A DNA stretch of 64,000 bases from Macrotrachela quadricornifera. Lineage: Eukaryota; Rotifera; Eurotatoria; Philodinida; Philodinidae. Shown here piece after piece: positions 47,276 to 57,817 of this stretch; the first letter of the stretch is position 1; each line of letters opens with the position of its first letter. Made by a program: the position numbers and the translations under genes. The notes beneath the pieces are model-generated. The model made no database searches. It was given only the letters and a program-made list of their open reading frames with translations, and was not told where the DNA came from. The stretch covers positions 210,248 to 274,247 of the forward strand of contig JAJEKB010022013.1 of NCBI GenBank assembly GCA_022393335.1. Reading direction: 5' to 3'.

Positions 47276-47960
47276 TTTGATATTTTAATAGATCGTATTT
47301 TAGAATCGTTCTATGAGAAAATCAAGGATTTTCTATATTCGCCAAAACATGAAGGTCAACATATTCCTGATCTAATCCCATAGAAAGCTAGGCTTCATTG
47401 ATCTATATATGAATGCAAAATATTACGGTTTAAAGATTTACTCTAAAAGAGTTAGGAAATATCAAACAATATAATCCCAAAAATTACTTAAAAAATGGAA
47501 CAAAATTCAATTATTATGTTTTATGAATTTTTTTCTCAGAATATTTCCACTATCGAAATTGGCTCATATACCAATCGACAGAACTTGACTTGCTCTACAA
47601 AATGGCACATATGGTATTTTCCTATGGTCCCAATATATAATCGAAAAACCTCAAATACTTAATTTTTTGTCATAATATAGAATTTATTGCTTCAATATTT
47701 TGATAAAATGTCAATATCAAAAGAAGATTGTCAGACATCCAATAGTATTATTGTATAGCCGATTCAATTCTATATCGAACGATATACTGAAGGTTGCTAT
47801 GAAATATTTTTTTTTATCAAGAGAGTTAAACTCAAAATAGTTGACGATGATGCCATATTTATATGTTATACAATGAATAAAATATTTTCAATGTATTTTT
47901 TAGATTTTATATATGCACATTTCGACCAAATATAGGATACTAGCGGAGGTACCCGCTGCA
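47276..47960. other. Intergenic, no gene seen
   Basis: AT-rich; nothing recognisable before the minisatellite. Confidence 0.4.
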
Positions 47961-47974
47961 AAGAGAATATGGTT

Positions 47975-48490
47975 GAAGTTTTGCATCTTCAATCCGACTT
48001 TTCTGCTGTACGTAACACGTCTTTTATAGGACTATTTCTCCTGTGGGTGAACCATCTGCAACAGAAATTTTCGCGTCACATCTGAAACCTATTGGACCGG
48101 ATTTTTACCGGCATGCGTCAGGCGTCTTTAACAGCATTGTTCCTGCTATGCGTTAGGAGTTCGCCATTGGACTCTTCTCGCCGTATGTGATACCTCTTTC
48201 ACAGGACTTTTTTCACTGCACCTGGAACCTCTGCTACAGAGCTTTTCCCGCCGTGCATGGGGTATCTTTTATAGAGCTTTTCCCGCCGTGCGTGGAATAT
48301 CTTTCGCAAAACTTTTTCCGCTGTGCTTCAGGAATTTTTCAGAGCTTATCCTTCTGTGCGAGGGGGGTATTTTTCAGAACTTTTCCCACCGTGCGTGGAG
48401 CATCTTTCATAGAGTTTTTCCCGCCGTGCTTGGGGTATCTTTCACAGACCATTTCCCACCGTGCATCAGGCATCTTTAACAGGACTCTTC
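47975..48490. repeat. 35-bp minisatellite array
   Basis: Units of 35 bp (occasionally 33) with consensus close to CTTTTCCCGCCGTGCGTGG-GGTATCTTTCATAGAG. The last seven units, from about 48242, are regular; earlier units are more decayed. About 14-15 units in total. It is markedly more GC-rich than its surroundings. The 128-codon frame across it arises because 35 is not a multiple of three and is not credible as a gene. Confidence 0.8.
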
Positions 48491-48649
48491 TCATCGGGCT
48501 CAAGCTGACATGCTCACTCGCATCCACTCTGGACACGATCACTTTCAAATTTACATTGAACTGCGTCATTTGATTAGAAAGTGACTGAAATCACGGTCTC
48601 TTACGACTTGGATGAAGTTTCACGCACACCTTCCTTTCTCACCGCCAAT

Positions 48650-49430
48650 CACTCATCTGACTTTCCTTAGCACTCAAGGAACTGAAGCGGATAGTTCCGT
48701 GACGCTATCTCTCACGATGACTAAATACATAGCGAACAGACTCATAAGACTCTCGATCTGTATTGATCGCGATGACATTTTACCCAGCCTCTTCCACGCA
48801 CCCCGTTTGATGGTTCCAACCTCACGATGACTTTCCTCAGAAGCTAGGGAAGTAGTGTGGAAACTTTTGTGACGCTAGCTATCGCACGGACTGAATGCAT
48901 AGCGAACAGACAAACGTTCTTCCTTAAATATATAGATACGTCATCGTTGTGAATCAAGAAAACGCTTGTATACATTTTTTTCTCTTATAACCTATTAGAA
49001 GCATTCCAATTACACGTTTAAACCAAAGAACCATTGATACAAAACGATTCATCTTAGAATCATGACAAAATTCGCTAAATTTCTGAAAAATTCGTGCAAA
49101 TTTCATTGCCATATAATTTGGGTGAAATTTCACCCAAACACTATCATACTACTCCTATTAATGGTAACAGCACTCTATAAAACCACCACTGGACTCAGAA
49201 AATCACCGCGAAAAGTTTGGTAGTGTTACTTAAGACAATACTATCTGGGTGAGATTCCACTCACCCAAACTCACACCCTCGGTGGGTGACCCCGCTATGA
49301 CCTTCCTCTGGGCCTGGGGAGGCACCATGGAAAGTTTGGTGGTCGTAGCTTTTACAGGGACTGAATGCATAGCGAACAAACAAACAGACAGACAGACAGA
49401 CATTCTTCTTTATATATATAGAGAATAAAC
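48650..49430 (+). repeat. Three copies of a dispersed repeat with a (GACA)n tail
   Basis: Around 48665-48760, 48828-48935 and 49298-49425 the same ~110-bp sequence recurs: CTTTCCTC, a GGAA-GxxxxGGAAA block, then GTGACGCTA(G/T)CT, ACTGAATGCATAGCGAACA. Two copies end in (C)AAAC(A)GACAGACA..TTCTTCTTTATATATA. Such 3' ends (short tetranucleotide tail, AT run) are typical of SINE or non-LTR retrotransposon tails. The parent element was not identified. Confidence 0.6.
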
Positions 49431-49446
49431 ATGTCAATTAAGGATA

Positions 49447-50614
49447 ACAAGTAACGCTCGTCTAAAGACTCGCTCATCTCTTTCTCGTAGAAATCGTATT
49501 TCTAAACTATCGTCAAGCTATTCATTTATAATATTAAAAAGACTGAAGTCAGATTCAGGTTCCTCGACCGCAACTGCCTTTGGCTAAACTTAATAAAAAA
49601 CCAATGCTTTTTCTCAAAAACTTGTCGTTTGTTTGAAAAATTGGACACTAAAAATTTTTTAGAAAACTGACTTCAGATTTGAATTCCTCGTCCTCGATCA
49701 CCCTTCGGTCAAACTTTATGAAAAAATTTTTTTTGTAAAAAAGTGGTTCTTTGTGTAAAAAAATAGATTCTCAAAAAAATTTAAAAAAACTAACCTCAGA
49801 TTTGAATTCCTTTGCCGCTATTTCCCTTCGGTCAATCCTTATAAGAGAAATTCCTTTTTTGCCTTTTATTCTCTTTCTCGTAGAGAAGAGTCTTGCAAAC
49901 ATAAATTGTCTGCCTGATTGCTTGCTTGTATGTCCGCACAAGGTCAAAAAAACTTTGTATTAATATTTTCTGTAAAACTTGACCAAAGAGTAATCGGGGT
50001 CGAAGAATCCGAATTTGATGTTAGTTTTTCAAAATTTTTTCGGATCAGCTTTTTTACACAAAGGATCGCTTTTTTTGCAAAAAAAGATGTTTATAAGGGT
50101 TGACCAAAGGGTAATTGGGGTCGAGGAGTTCGAATCTGATGTTAGTTTTTCAAAATATTTTTAAGGATCCATTTTTTACACAAAGACCCATTTTTTTACA
50201 AAAATAAATTTATTTATAAGGGTTGACCCAAGGGTAATCGGGGTCGAGGAATCCGAATCTGATGTTAGTTTTTCAAGATTTTTTTGAGAATCCATCTTTT
50301 TATACAAAGGATCACTTTTTTTACAAAAAAAAATTTCTTATAAGGACTGACCGAACGGTAATCAAGGACGAGAAATTCAAATCTGAAGTCAGTTGAATAA
50401 AAATTTTTTGACGATCAATTTTTTAAACAAACAACAAATTTTTAACAAAAAGCATTTATTTTTTTTGAAGTTTGGTCAACAGCCGTTAATGTCCAGGAAC
50501 TTAAATCTGACTTCGATTTTTTTGAAATTTTATAAAGGAATAGCTTGACGGTAATTTAGAAACACGATTTCTACGAGAAAGAGCTGAGCGAGTCTTCAGA
50601 CGAGCGTTACTTGT
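49447..50614. mobile_element. Foldback element whose arms are tandem ~120-bp units
   Basis: Left end ACAAGTAACGCTCGTCTAAA and right end, read inward, ACAAGTAACGCTCGTCTGAA are inverted repeats that extend through GACTCGCTCA, CTCTTTCTCGTAGAAATCGT and beyond. Inside the right arm a ~120-bp unit repeats about four times (starts near 49987, 50101, 50223, 50348), each beginning GACCAAAGGGTAATCGGGGT and containing TCTGATGTTAGTTTTTCAA. The left arm has the complementary units (AACTAACCTCAGATTTGAAT; CCCTTCGGTCAA). The centre (49868-49948) is CTCTTTCTCGTAGAGAAGAG with GCTTGCTTGTATGTCCGCAC. This design, inverted arms made of direct repeats, recalls FB/Galileo elements. No transposase. Confidence 0.8.
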
Positions 50615-50639
50615 ATAAGTTTTGGATCAATAAGTGTGA

Positions 50640-50860
50640 TGCGGACATACAAGCAAGCAAGCAAACAATTTATTTATGCTACACTCGTCTCCACGAGAAA
50701 GAGAATATCTTTATCATCTTTCCTTGGTTTTGGGTTATATATCTTGGTTTTACCTTGGACCATAGTTAATGTAATGCTTGTCTGCAGACTCACTTAGCTC
50801 TTTCTCATAGAAGTGATGTTTTTGAACTATCTAAAAATTGCTTATTTACATGGTTCCATG
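50640..50860. repeat. Fragments of a second copy of the same foldback element
   Basis: 50640-50710 is GCGGACATACAAGCAAGCAA to ACGAGAAAGAGAATAT, the reverse complement of the centre of the full element. 50769-50855 (GTAATGCTTGTCTGCAGACT, CTCTTTCTCATAGAAGTGAT) repeats its left end. A matching right part lies at 59949-60255, beyond the piggyBac element, so piggyBac probably landed in this copy. Confidence 0.55.
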
Positions 50861-51410
50861 ATTAAAAATCAGCACATTCACATCGCATTATTATGTCAAG
50901 TGCATCTATCTACAAATTTGAGTTTAGCATTCTGAGCAGAAAGTTGGACTCATTTTTTTCCAGTACTGTGATGAGATTAGTAAGTTTTATTATCCGTTAT
51001 TCTTGCCATCAAATATCATCACCGATCATAGATTCTGGTTTTTATTTCGAATATCTGTGGCCAACTTTCTTTAATGAAATATTTATAGTTACGAACCAGG
51101 TAATAATTAATAATTAACCCTTTAACGGGCGAATTTTGGATGAGCAGGTTTTGCCAATATTGATCACACAATCAGATAGGCTTCAGTCCAGCTTATCATG
51201 CATGATAATCAGGGAATAATAATGAGGAGCTTCATGTATGATATAATCATTTCCAGCTATCAATGTGAATATAACTTATATAAATGCCCTAGTACAGCAA
51301 GAAAAATGAAGTAATTTTATTCTTGCTTTGGTAGATTGAGTTTTATTTTATGAGTAGAACAAAACTGAATGTCTCAAGCTATTGCATGGTAAAAGCCATG
51401 CAAATTTGGT

Positions 51411-51540
51411 GACCCGACAATTGAGCTCCCGACATTTGAGCTCCCCGACAGTTGAGCTCCCCGACAGTTGAGTCTCCCGACAGTTGAGTCTCCCGACAGT
51501 TGAGTCTCCCGACAATTGAGCTCCCGACAATTCAGCCCCC
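51411..51540 (+). repeat. Minisatellite GACAGTTGAGCTCCCC, left array
   Basis: Eight or nine units of about 15-17 bp, for example GACAATTGAGCTCCC, GACAGTTGAGTCTCCC. A perfect 6-bp hairpin GCATGGTAAAAGCCATGC precedes it. The same unit occurs in reverse complement at 57572-57652. Confidence 0.85.
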
Positions 51541-51924
51541 AGCATAAAGAAGAATTAGAAAGCACAAGAAAATAAATTTATTTTGAACACAGTAACAGTC
51601 ACATTAAAAATTGAACAGTGCTCTTGCTATTTTAAAATACACGTCTCTCTTGTAATCAAATGACAAGAAGAAACTATCTCTTGAAATTGTTCATTCAAAC
51701 ATTCATATTTCGCATGTTTTCTTAGTTTTACTTGTCATGCCTGCAATTTTTCACTCATTATCAAGTTTGCACGGACCTGCACAATTATTTTGACCACAAC
51801 AGCAGATGATTTTAGATGTTTTAGCACGCTGATAAACAAAATCATCAAGTAAACGTTGATCTGGCTTCGGAAGGATTTTATCAAAGGGGAAACGGCGGAT
51901 TTTTGGGATTGCCAATCCTATGAA

Positions 51925-52010
51925 ATCCATATAAAATACGAAAAATCCCTGAAATACGAAAATAATCCCGAAATACGAAAAAAATCCGAGAAATCCATGA
52001 AATACATTAT
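51925..52010 (+). repeat. Subterminal repeats, left end of the 5.4-kb transposon
   Basis: GAAATACGAAAAAATCC-like units of ~16-18 bp repeat four or five times. The right end (57135-57290) has a similar array in the same orientation (AATACTATAAAAATCCC). Such arrays often are transposase-binding sites; here that is inference. Confidence 0.6.
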
Positions 52011-52497
52011 TTTCAATCAGACAGCCACAACGAATATATTGTCTGTCGATATCGATGAAGTCATATTTTTGGATATCTCACTATCATATGTTGCTTTTGT
52101 TAAATACATTATGTGTAAAGCATAAAAATTTTACAAGATATTGTCTAAGCTAGAATGTAAAACGCCTTATGACAGCACGTATAAAGACAAATGATTTGAG
52201 AATATTTTTGCTGTATATGTGACTATCTGGTTGATCTGTTACCTTCAATATAAAAGTATGAGATCTGAATTATAATAAGGAATAAACTGCAAAAGAATTT
52301 ACAAAATGTATGTGCAATAGAGAACTTGTCAGAACTGCAAATACTTATCGATATATCGTTCAATAACTTCATCATTATAAACTAATCAGAAGAACAATTT
52401 ATTTCTCATCAAAGTCATCAAGAAAATTTCAAATTCTAAAATACATATTATTATATACTTTCTATATGCCTTCTTTGTTTAACATTCGTGTCAATCA

Positions 52498-52965
52498 ATG
52501 CCTTTGCAGGCTCTTGACACATCCATCTTACCACCAGGTGCTCTCTCTTTCTGTGATGACAATTTTTACAATTTGGTAAAAAATATTGCAGGAACAACAG
52601 AAGCAAAATTACTTGAAATTCAAGGTATTAGAGGCGTCTATTCTTTTCTTCATACTGATGATATATTTGAAATCCTTACGATTCAATGTTCGGCTTTAAA
52701 TGACATCAAAGCATCGGTTTGTTTGGAAGCAGACGATAAAACTTTCATTATTAAACCAGGTTATCGAAGCAACATCCGATACCTTTATCAACTGTTGCTT
52801 CAGAGACATGAAGAATATTTAAAAGAATTATCTAGTAAACCTAAACGTAATAAACCATCGATGTCACAACAAAATGCGAACAATCTTGTTAATAATAGTC
52901 AACATTCGATTCAATCAAGTTCAACACCTTCTTCACAACGAAATCATGCAACACCATCGAGTTAG
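52498..52965 (+). CDS. Stand-alone copy of the transposase N-terminal domain
   Basis: 155 aa. The first ~100 residues (LPPGALSFCDDNFYNLVKNI, then TDDIFEIL, SVCLEADDKTFIIKPGYRSN) align by eye with the region just upstream of and at the start of the transposase at 54531 (LPDDVLSF, DLVNKTCGNIFKELMEVLS, ENDILCLS, ERACLHLDDGSILLKPGLRL). The remainder is a Ser/Asn/Gln-rich tail (SMSQQNANNLVNNSQHS..). It therefore looks like a duplicated regulatory or DNA-binding/oligomerisation domain without a catalytic part. It could act as a repressor of transposition, as truncated P-element proteins do, but that is inference. Function of the domain itself unknown to me. Confidence 0.6.
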   Translation: MPLQALDTSILPPGALSFCDDNFYNLVKNIAGTTEAKLLEIQGIRGVYSFLHTDDIFEILTIQCSALNDIKASVCLEADDKTFIIKPGYRSNIRYLYQLLLQRHEEYLKELSSKPKRNKPSMSQQNANNLVNNSQHSIQSSSTPSSQRNHATPSS

Positions 52966-53345
52966 TTTGATTGTAATTTTTAATTTTATTCTATTAGATG
53001 GGTCTTTGCGTACTAAATTGACATATATTGTAAACCTTTAAGGAGTCAGATGCTTCTACAAACTACATCTTTTACCCTGATGACGATGTTCACTTTATGA
53101 GGAGAAATACTTTTTACTTTGATCCTGTCGATAGTTGTTAATGTAAAGGAAAATAATTCTACTTTGAAATTATTAAAGCAATTGAAATATGAGCTATCAT
53201 TTTTTAATTAGATTTCAGATCCCTTCTATATCATCCCTCAACATGATCAGAAAATAAACGGTTAGCTTGAATTATTAGTCGTTTATAGTTTAGCTATATT
53301 TCCAGTTCATTGAGAAAAAAATAATTATTAGAATTGAATATATTA

Positions 53346-53902
53346 ATTTAGATAATTCAAGCACAATTAATCGTTACGATTTTGTAATTCATGCATTAAA
53401 TGAATGGATTAACAAACAAGGTATTAAATATGGTATTCCAAAAGTGAAATGAATTGAAAATGAAGATTTTCGGCTTTTAATTGGTGATGATGAAACTGAT
53501 ACACTATCATCTATATCATGTTCATGTGGAATTAAGGTTCAGTTGGGTATTATTTGTGGAAGCATTTCGTTGAGTAATTATTATAAACATTTAAAATCAA
53601 AGTCGTGTATTATCAAGAAGAAAATATTGAAACACACCAATGGTGAATCGACCGAAATTGTCGATGATGAATCTTCTGATACTGATACATCACAAAATTA
53701 TTCAAATTCTAAAGATATACAATGTCTAACATTAGCCAGTTTTATGAATAAACCTGCAACTATAAGTAAATCAAATAAACGAACAAATGATCAAGATAAT
53801 AATAGTTTATCGAAAAAACACGTATCTAATAATTTATTTATATGTATACATGACTTTATCATTAGTAAATATTTTATTAATTCATTTATTTATATTTATT
53901 AG
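53346..53902 (+). pseudogene. Accessory zinc-finger-like protein of the 5.4-kb transposon
   Basis: The same frame is open before and after one TGA (53450-53452). Upstream it reads STINRYDFVIHALNEWINKQ and GIKYGIPKVK; downstream DEDFRLLIGDD-like acidic text is followed by SCSCGIKVQL and LSNYYKHLKSKSC, whose C-x-C ... H-x6-C spacing suggests a zinc finger of the BED/C2HC kind used for DNA binding. A Ser/Asp-rich stretch follows (DDESSDTDTSQN). Possibly the DNA-binding partner of the transposase. The stop makes this copy non-functional unless it lies in an unrecognised intron. Confidence 0.5.
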
Positions 53903-54377
53903 AGTTTTATACTTTTGTTTGTTCATAGAAAAATTTTTCTTGTCTATTACTGTGTTTTATTTCTACTTATTTTAATTGATTAAAAAAAATAGAATTCATA
54001 TGATTTATTTCATGACAGGTATTTATAAAAAACGTTCTCTTGACTATTAGTTCAAATTTGTTTATCTAACGGTCAACTTATTCATGTTGCCCTTCTAACG
54101 GCTGAAAATTAAGAAAGAAAAAGATTTATTCTACAAAATTCAAAATATATATTCAGAACGATCAACTTATTCTCTCTTTCACCCATTTTTCTCAGCTAGA
54201 AAAAAATTCAATTCTATATAATTTCTCTCTTTTCGTCATTATTTTTTCTCTGCATATATATATCGAAGATTTTTCTCTTTAAAATCATTTATCGTCTATT
54301 ACTATTCAAAAGCTCACACGCTTATTTACTTTCAACAAATAATCTTTTACTTTTTTTACAAAAAAAAAATAAATAAA

Positions 54378-56885
54378 ATGCTTCGTACATTTCCACCACT
54401 TGTTTTACCTGATGATGTCCTTTCTTTCGAAGGAGAAAGATTCTCGATTTGGTGAATAAAACATGTGGAAATATTTTTAAAGAATTGATGGAAGTTCTTT
54501 CAATCAATACAGTATACAAATTACTTTTGGTTGAAAACGATATTCTTTGTCTTTCAGAAAAAATATCGTGAACTTGAAAAAATAACAGAAAGAGCTTGCC
54601 TTCATCTTGACGATGGAAGCATCTTGCTTAAACCTGGATTACGTTTGGATTTCGATCGTTTCATTGAAGCTCTTCATGCTGCATATGATAAGAATCAACA
54701 CCAGGATCAAATATTTAATTCAAATAATGATTTTCTTTCATTATTTAAAGCATTCATTAAATCGTTTCAAATAAATGAAGACAATAATTCAAGAAATAAT
54801 TTTTCGTTTCTGTTAGTTTTCATTGAAAATATTTTGAGTAACGTTCTCAAAAATAAAAACAATTATCGATACGATGAGGCTGTGATGCAATTTGCACAAT
54901 CGTTGTATATATTGGGAGGAAGAAATGCATACGAGTTTATCCGTATGAATCTTCCAGCATCACTTCCATCTTTGTCTACCTTGAATGATAGTCTCGATAA
55001 AGCTGGAGGATGTATGGAGGAAGCAGAATTTCGATTCAATGCTCTCGATGAACATCAAAAGTCGTTGGACTATCAGATAGCCGTTTGTTCCGAAGATTGT
55101 ACTGGAGCAATAAAAAAGATCAAGTATAATGCTTCAGCAAATATTTTCAGTGGATTTTCAGTTCCATTGAAAAATGGTTTACCAGTTGCTCGTCATTTTC
55201 AAACTGATTCTTTCGATCAGTTAAGAAACTGGTTCGAGACGGAAGATAAATCATCTTACCTTAATATACATATGGTACAGCCTCTATTTACATCTAATCC
55301 ATATTCATCACCATTTTTGTTAGCTGCCTACGGGCTCAGCAATAAGTTTCAAGCTGTCGATGTACTTCATCGATGGTTGTGGATATTCGAAAGATCTCGA
55401 AAATCGAATGTTCGTATTGTTGCAAATTCCACTGATTGTGATGCTCGATATCTTCTTTCGATGAGACTTGTAACAGGATTTTTTGCAAAATATAATAACA
55501 TTGCTATATCCGATCGTGCTGATACACTTGAAATTGATTTACCACAAGAGTGGAAAGCTTGGTTTTTCATGCCGACTCGGCACATCTTTTTTTGTTTTCA
55601 AGATCCAGCACATTTATGTACGAAACTTCGTAATCGTATGCTTTCTGATGCATCATCTCTATTGATTGGAAAAGAAGAAGTTTCAATTGAAGTACTACTT
55701 GAATTGATTGAAAGTAAATCAAAACTTGCTCATGGTCTTGTTAAAACTGATGTCAATCCGAAGGATCGACAAAATTTCACATCTTATCTTAATCTCTCAG
55801 ATGATGATGTACTTGTAGCATTAGAAGATATTGAAGGTTCTCAAGCTACACGAATTTATTTGCGTCTTTTACGTAGTATCGTATTAGCGTATGTGGAGCA
55901 TAATACAACCATTAGTGATCGTATTTATCATAGTTGGTTTGGAGTGTGTTTGTGCCGTATATGGCAAACGTGGTTATGTGTAGTGGATGAAACAGAAATG
56001 CCCGAAGGCCTTATTGATGAACGAATAAGTGATATGTTTATCACTACTCCAGCACATTTCTCAGTTGAACTCAATGCTCACAGTTTACTTGGAATATGCC
56101 TTCTCGTAGCACAGAAACAACTACCTGAATCTGCTCTTTCTGTATCGAATTACCATTCACAATCACGTGAATCAGCGTTCAGACTTACTAGATCGCTGTC
56201 AGGCGCCTTTTCATCAATAGTTAATTTTACTATTGATCAGTTTCTTAAACGAGCCGGTAAACTTTCAGTGCTGACTGAAATAGAAAATCAGAGCGAGTCT
56301 GGTCAGTTGAAATGTCTACTGAAGTTTCCTAAACATCATAAACGACGACGGAAACGAACTATTTTGAAAAAACAAATTGCTGATTCATCTATAAGTCATC
56401 TTACGATTGACAACATTCAAAAAGCTGTTTATCGAGCATTTGATGATGCATATAATCTTCTCTCTACAGTTGATATCAATAATGCTTTACGAAAAAAGAA
56501 AAAAAATACGATTTCTCAAGTGAGCTCATTTGTGCGAGTACAGTTTACCAAAAAGTTTAAAAAAGTCTCATATGATGATGTTCAAACATATTCATCTGAT
56601 GATGAATATGATTATAAATATAAAATTGATCCGTCTGCGAATGTAGAGGACGAAGATACATCTGATGATGAAGAAAATCTATCCTCTGTTTCAGCTAGTG
56701 GGAAAACACATTTTCATGGAATGAGAGTATACGATAATGTTCCTTCTCAGTCGAAATGTTACTTTTGTGTTGAAATTGACGGGAAAAAAAAGTTCATTCA
56801 TAAACAGACTGCTTGCTGGCTTTTAACCGATGAGGAAGCATCTCTATCAGCTGATCGAGTTAAACGCGTACAACAGAGAAATTAG
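54378..56885 (+). CDS. Transposase-like protein with RNase H-type DDE motifs (family not certain)
   Basis: The uninterrupted part is 54531-56885 (784 codons). An upstream ATG at 54378 begins the N-terminal domain, but reading into the main frame needs a shift near 54441 and another at the A-run near 54550, so this copy has either an intron or two frameshifts. In the main frame, likely catalytic acids are D189 (CSEDCTGAI), D302/D304 (STDCDARYLLSMR), with FQDPAHLCTKLRN (D358-H361), and E513 (FSVELNAHSLL). The pattern SED..STDGD..QD-x-H-x-x-TKL..ELNAH recalls a group of predicted proteins in cnidarians and crustaceans that I take to be P-like transposases; this is memory, not a search. The C-terminal third has a basic stretch (KHHKRRRKRTILKK, likely nuclear signal), an acidic patch, and Cys-containing end (KCYFCVEIDGKKKF). 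AATAAA at 56993-56998. Confidence 0.65.
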
Positions 56886-57134
56886 TAAATACTTGACGAA
56901 GTACTATAATCAATTGTATAAGTAGTTAAATATTTTTTGTTTTCTTTTTCATTTTTCTGATTTTTGTTATTTTTCTTTGCTCTTTTTTTTTCAATAAAAT
57001 ACAACAAACTAACGTCCTCTGAAGTCCCAGTTGGCTTGATACCCATTATAACAAGTGACGTGTCTAGGCAACTGACGATAACAGATTTTTTTTTTACTAT
57101 GACTTAACTTATTATCTCATTATAATCTTCTGTG

Positions 57135-57290
57135 TAAAACCCTTGAAGTACGAGAAAAATCCCTAAAATACTATAAAAATCCCAAAAATACCATAAAAAT
57201 CCCAAAATCTTCTAGAAATCTTATGAAAATCCACAAAATACTAAAAATACGACAGAAATCCTGGAAATACCGAAAATATGCAATCCGCCG
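57135..57290 (+). repeat. Subterminal repeats, right end of the 5.4-kb transposon
   Basis: Units such as ACTATAAAAATCCCAAAAAT and ACCATAAAAATCCCAAAAT recur about every 16-22 bp, parallel (not inverted) to those at the left end. Confidence 0.6.
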
Positions 57291-57571
57291 TTTCCCCCTT
57301 GGATTTTATAGTTGATATTGTGTGATAATAGTAATAAATTAGGATACAAGCAGTAGTATTGACTGCATAAAAGGAGATGAATATAGTTGTTTATCACATG
57401 CTTTATCTCAATTATAACCGGGCTACTTATAAGTCAGAGCGATGAACGAATACATGAATACAAACAAGAGATGGCTACTATGAAACAAATAGAGAGTGAT
57501 ACAAATTCTTGGAAAAGATAATACTAACACATTGAGTGAACATTCAAGATCTAAGGAGATGATAAATACAG

Positions 57572-57652
57572 TGGGAGCTCAAATGTCGGGAGCTCCATTG
57601 TCGGGGGTTCAACTGTCAGGGAGCTCAACTGTCGGGGGCTCAACTGTCGGTG
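57572..57652 (-). repeat. Minisatellite GACAGTTGAGCTCCCC, right array (inverted)
   Basis: About five units reading GGGAGCTCAACTGTC on the plus strand, the reverse complement of the array at 51411-51540. The two arrays flank the inner transposon inside piggyBac and would lie roughly 600 bp apart without it, like subterminal arms of a foldback. Confidence 0.8.
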
Positions 57653-57817
57653 TACCTGCAAATTTATAAAAAGGACAAGGGGAACTCTATATAGATGAGT
57701 AAACAAAGTTTGAGCAATATCCGAGAGAATCTTTTTATAAATGAAAAGAAAACACAACTACCAAAAAAGTATGACTATCAAAAGGAATTGATTGTTGTCA
57801 GACATCAATATGAAGTT

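Larger units (their letters stand above)
51882..57301 (+). mobile_element. 5.4-kb DNA transposon with 8-bp target duplication (P-like or unclassified)
   Basis: Ends CAAAGGGGAAACGGCGGATT and, read inward from the right, CAAGGGGGAAACGGCGGATT differ at one of 20 positions. The direct duplication GATTTTAT (51874-51881 and 57302-57309) brackets them exactly. Inside are three reading frames on the plus strand: a 155-aa protein, a zinc-finger-like pseudogene and a 784-aa transposase-like protein. An 8-bp duplication and ends beginning CA fit the P and hAT superfamilies among others. It is inserted into piggyBac and is therefore younger than that insertion. Confidence 0.85.

Noticed and set aside
48187..48573. 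128-codon frame across the 35-bp minisatellite
   Set aside because: The period is not a multiple of three, so the frame cycles through all phases of the repeat; an artefact of low stop density in GC-richer repeats.
51410..51545. Short direct repeats considered as a CRISPR array
   Set aside because: Units are contiguous with no unique spacers and the DNA is eukaryotic; it is a minisatellite.
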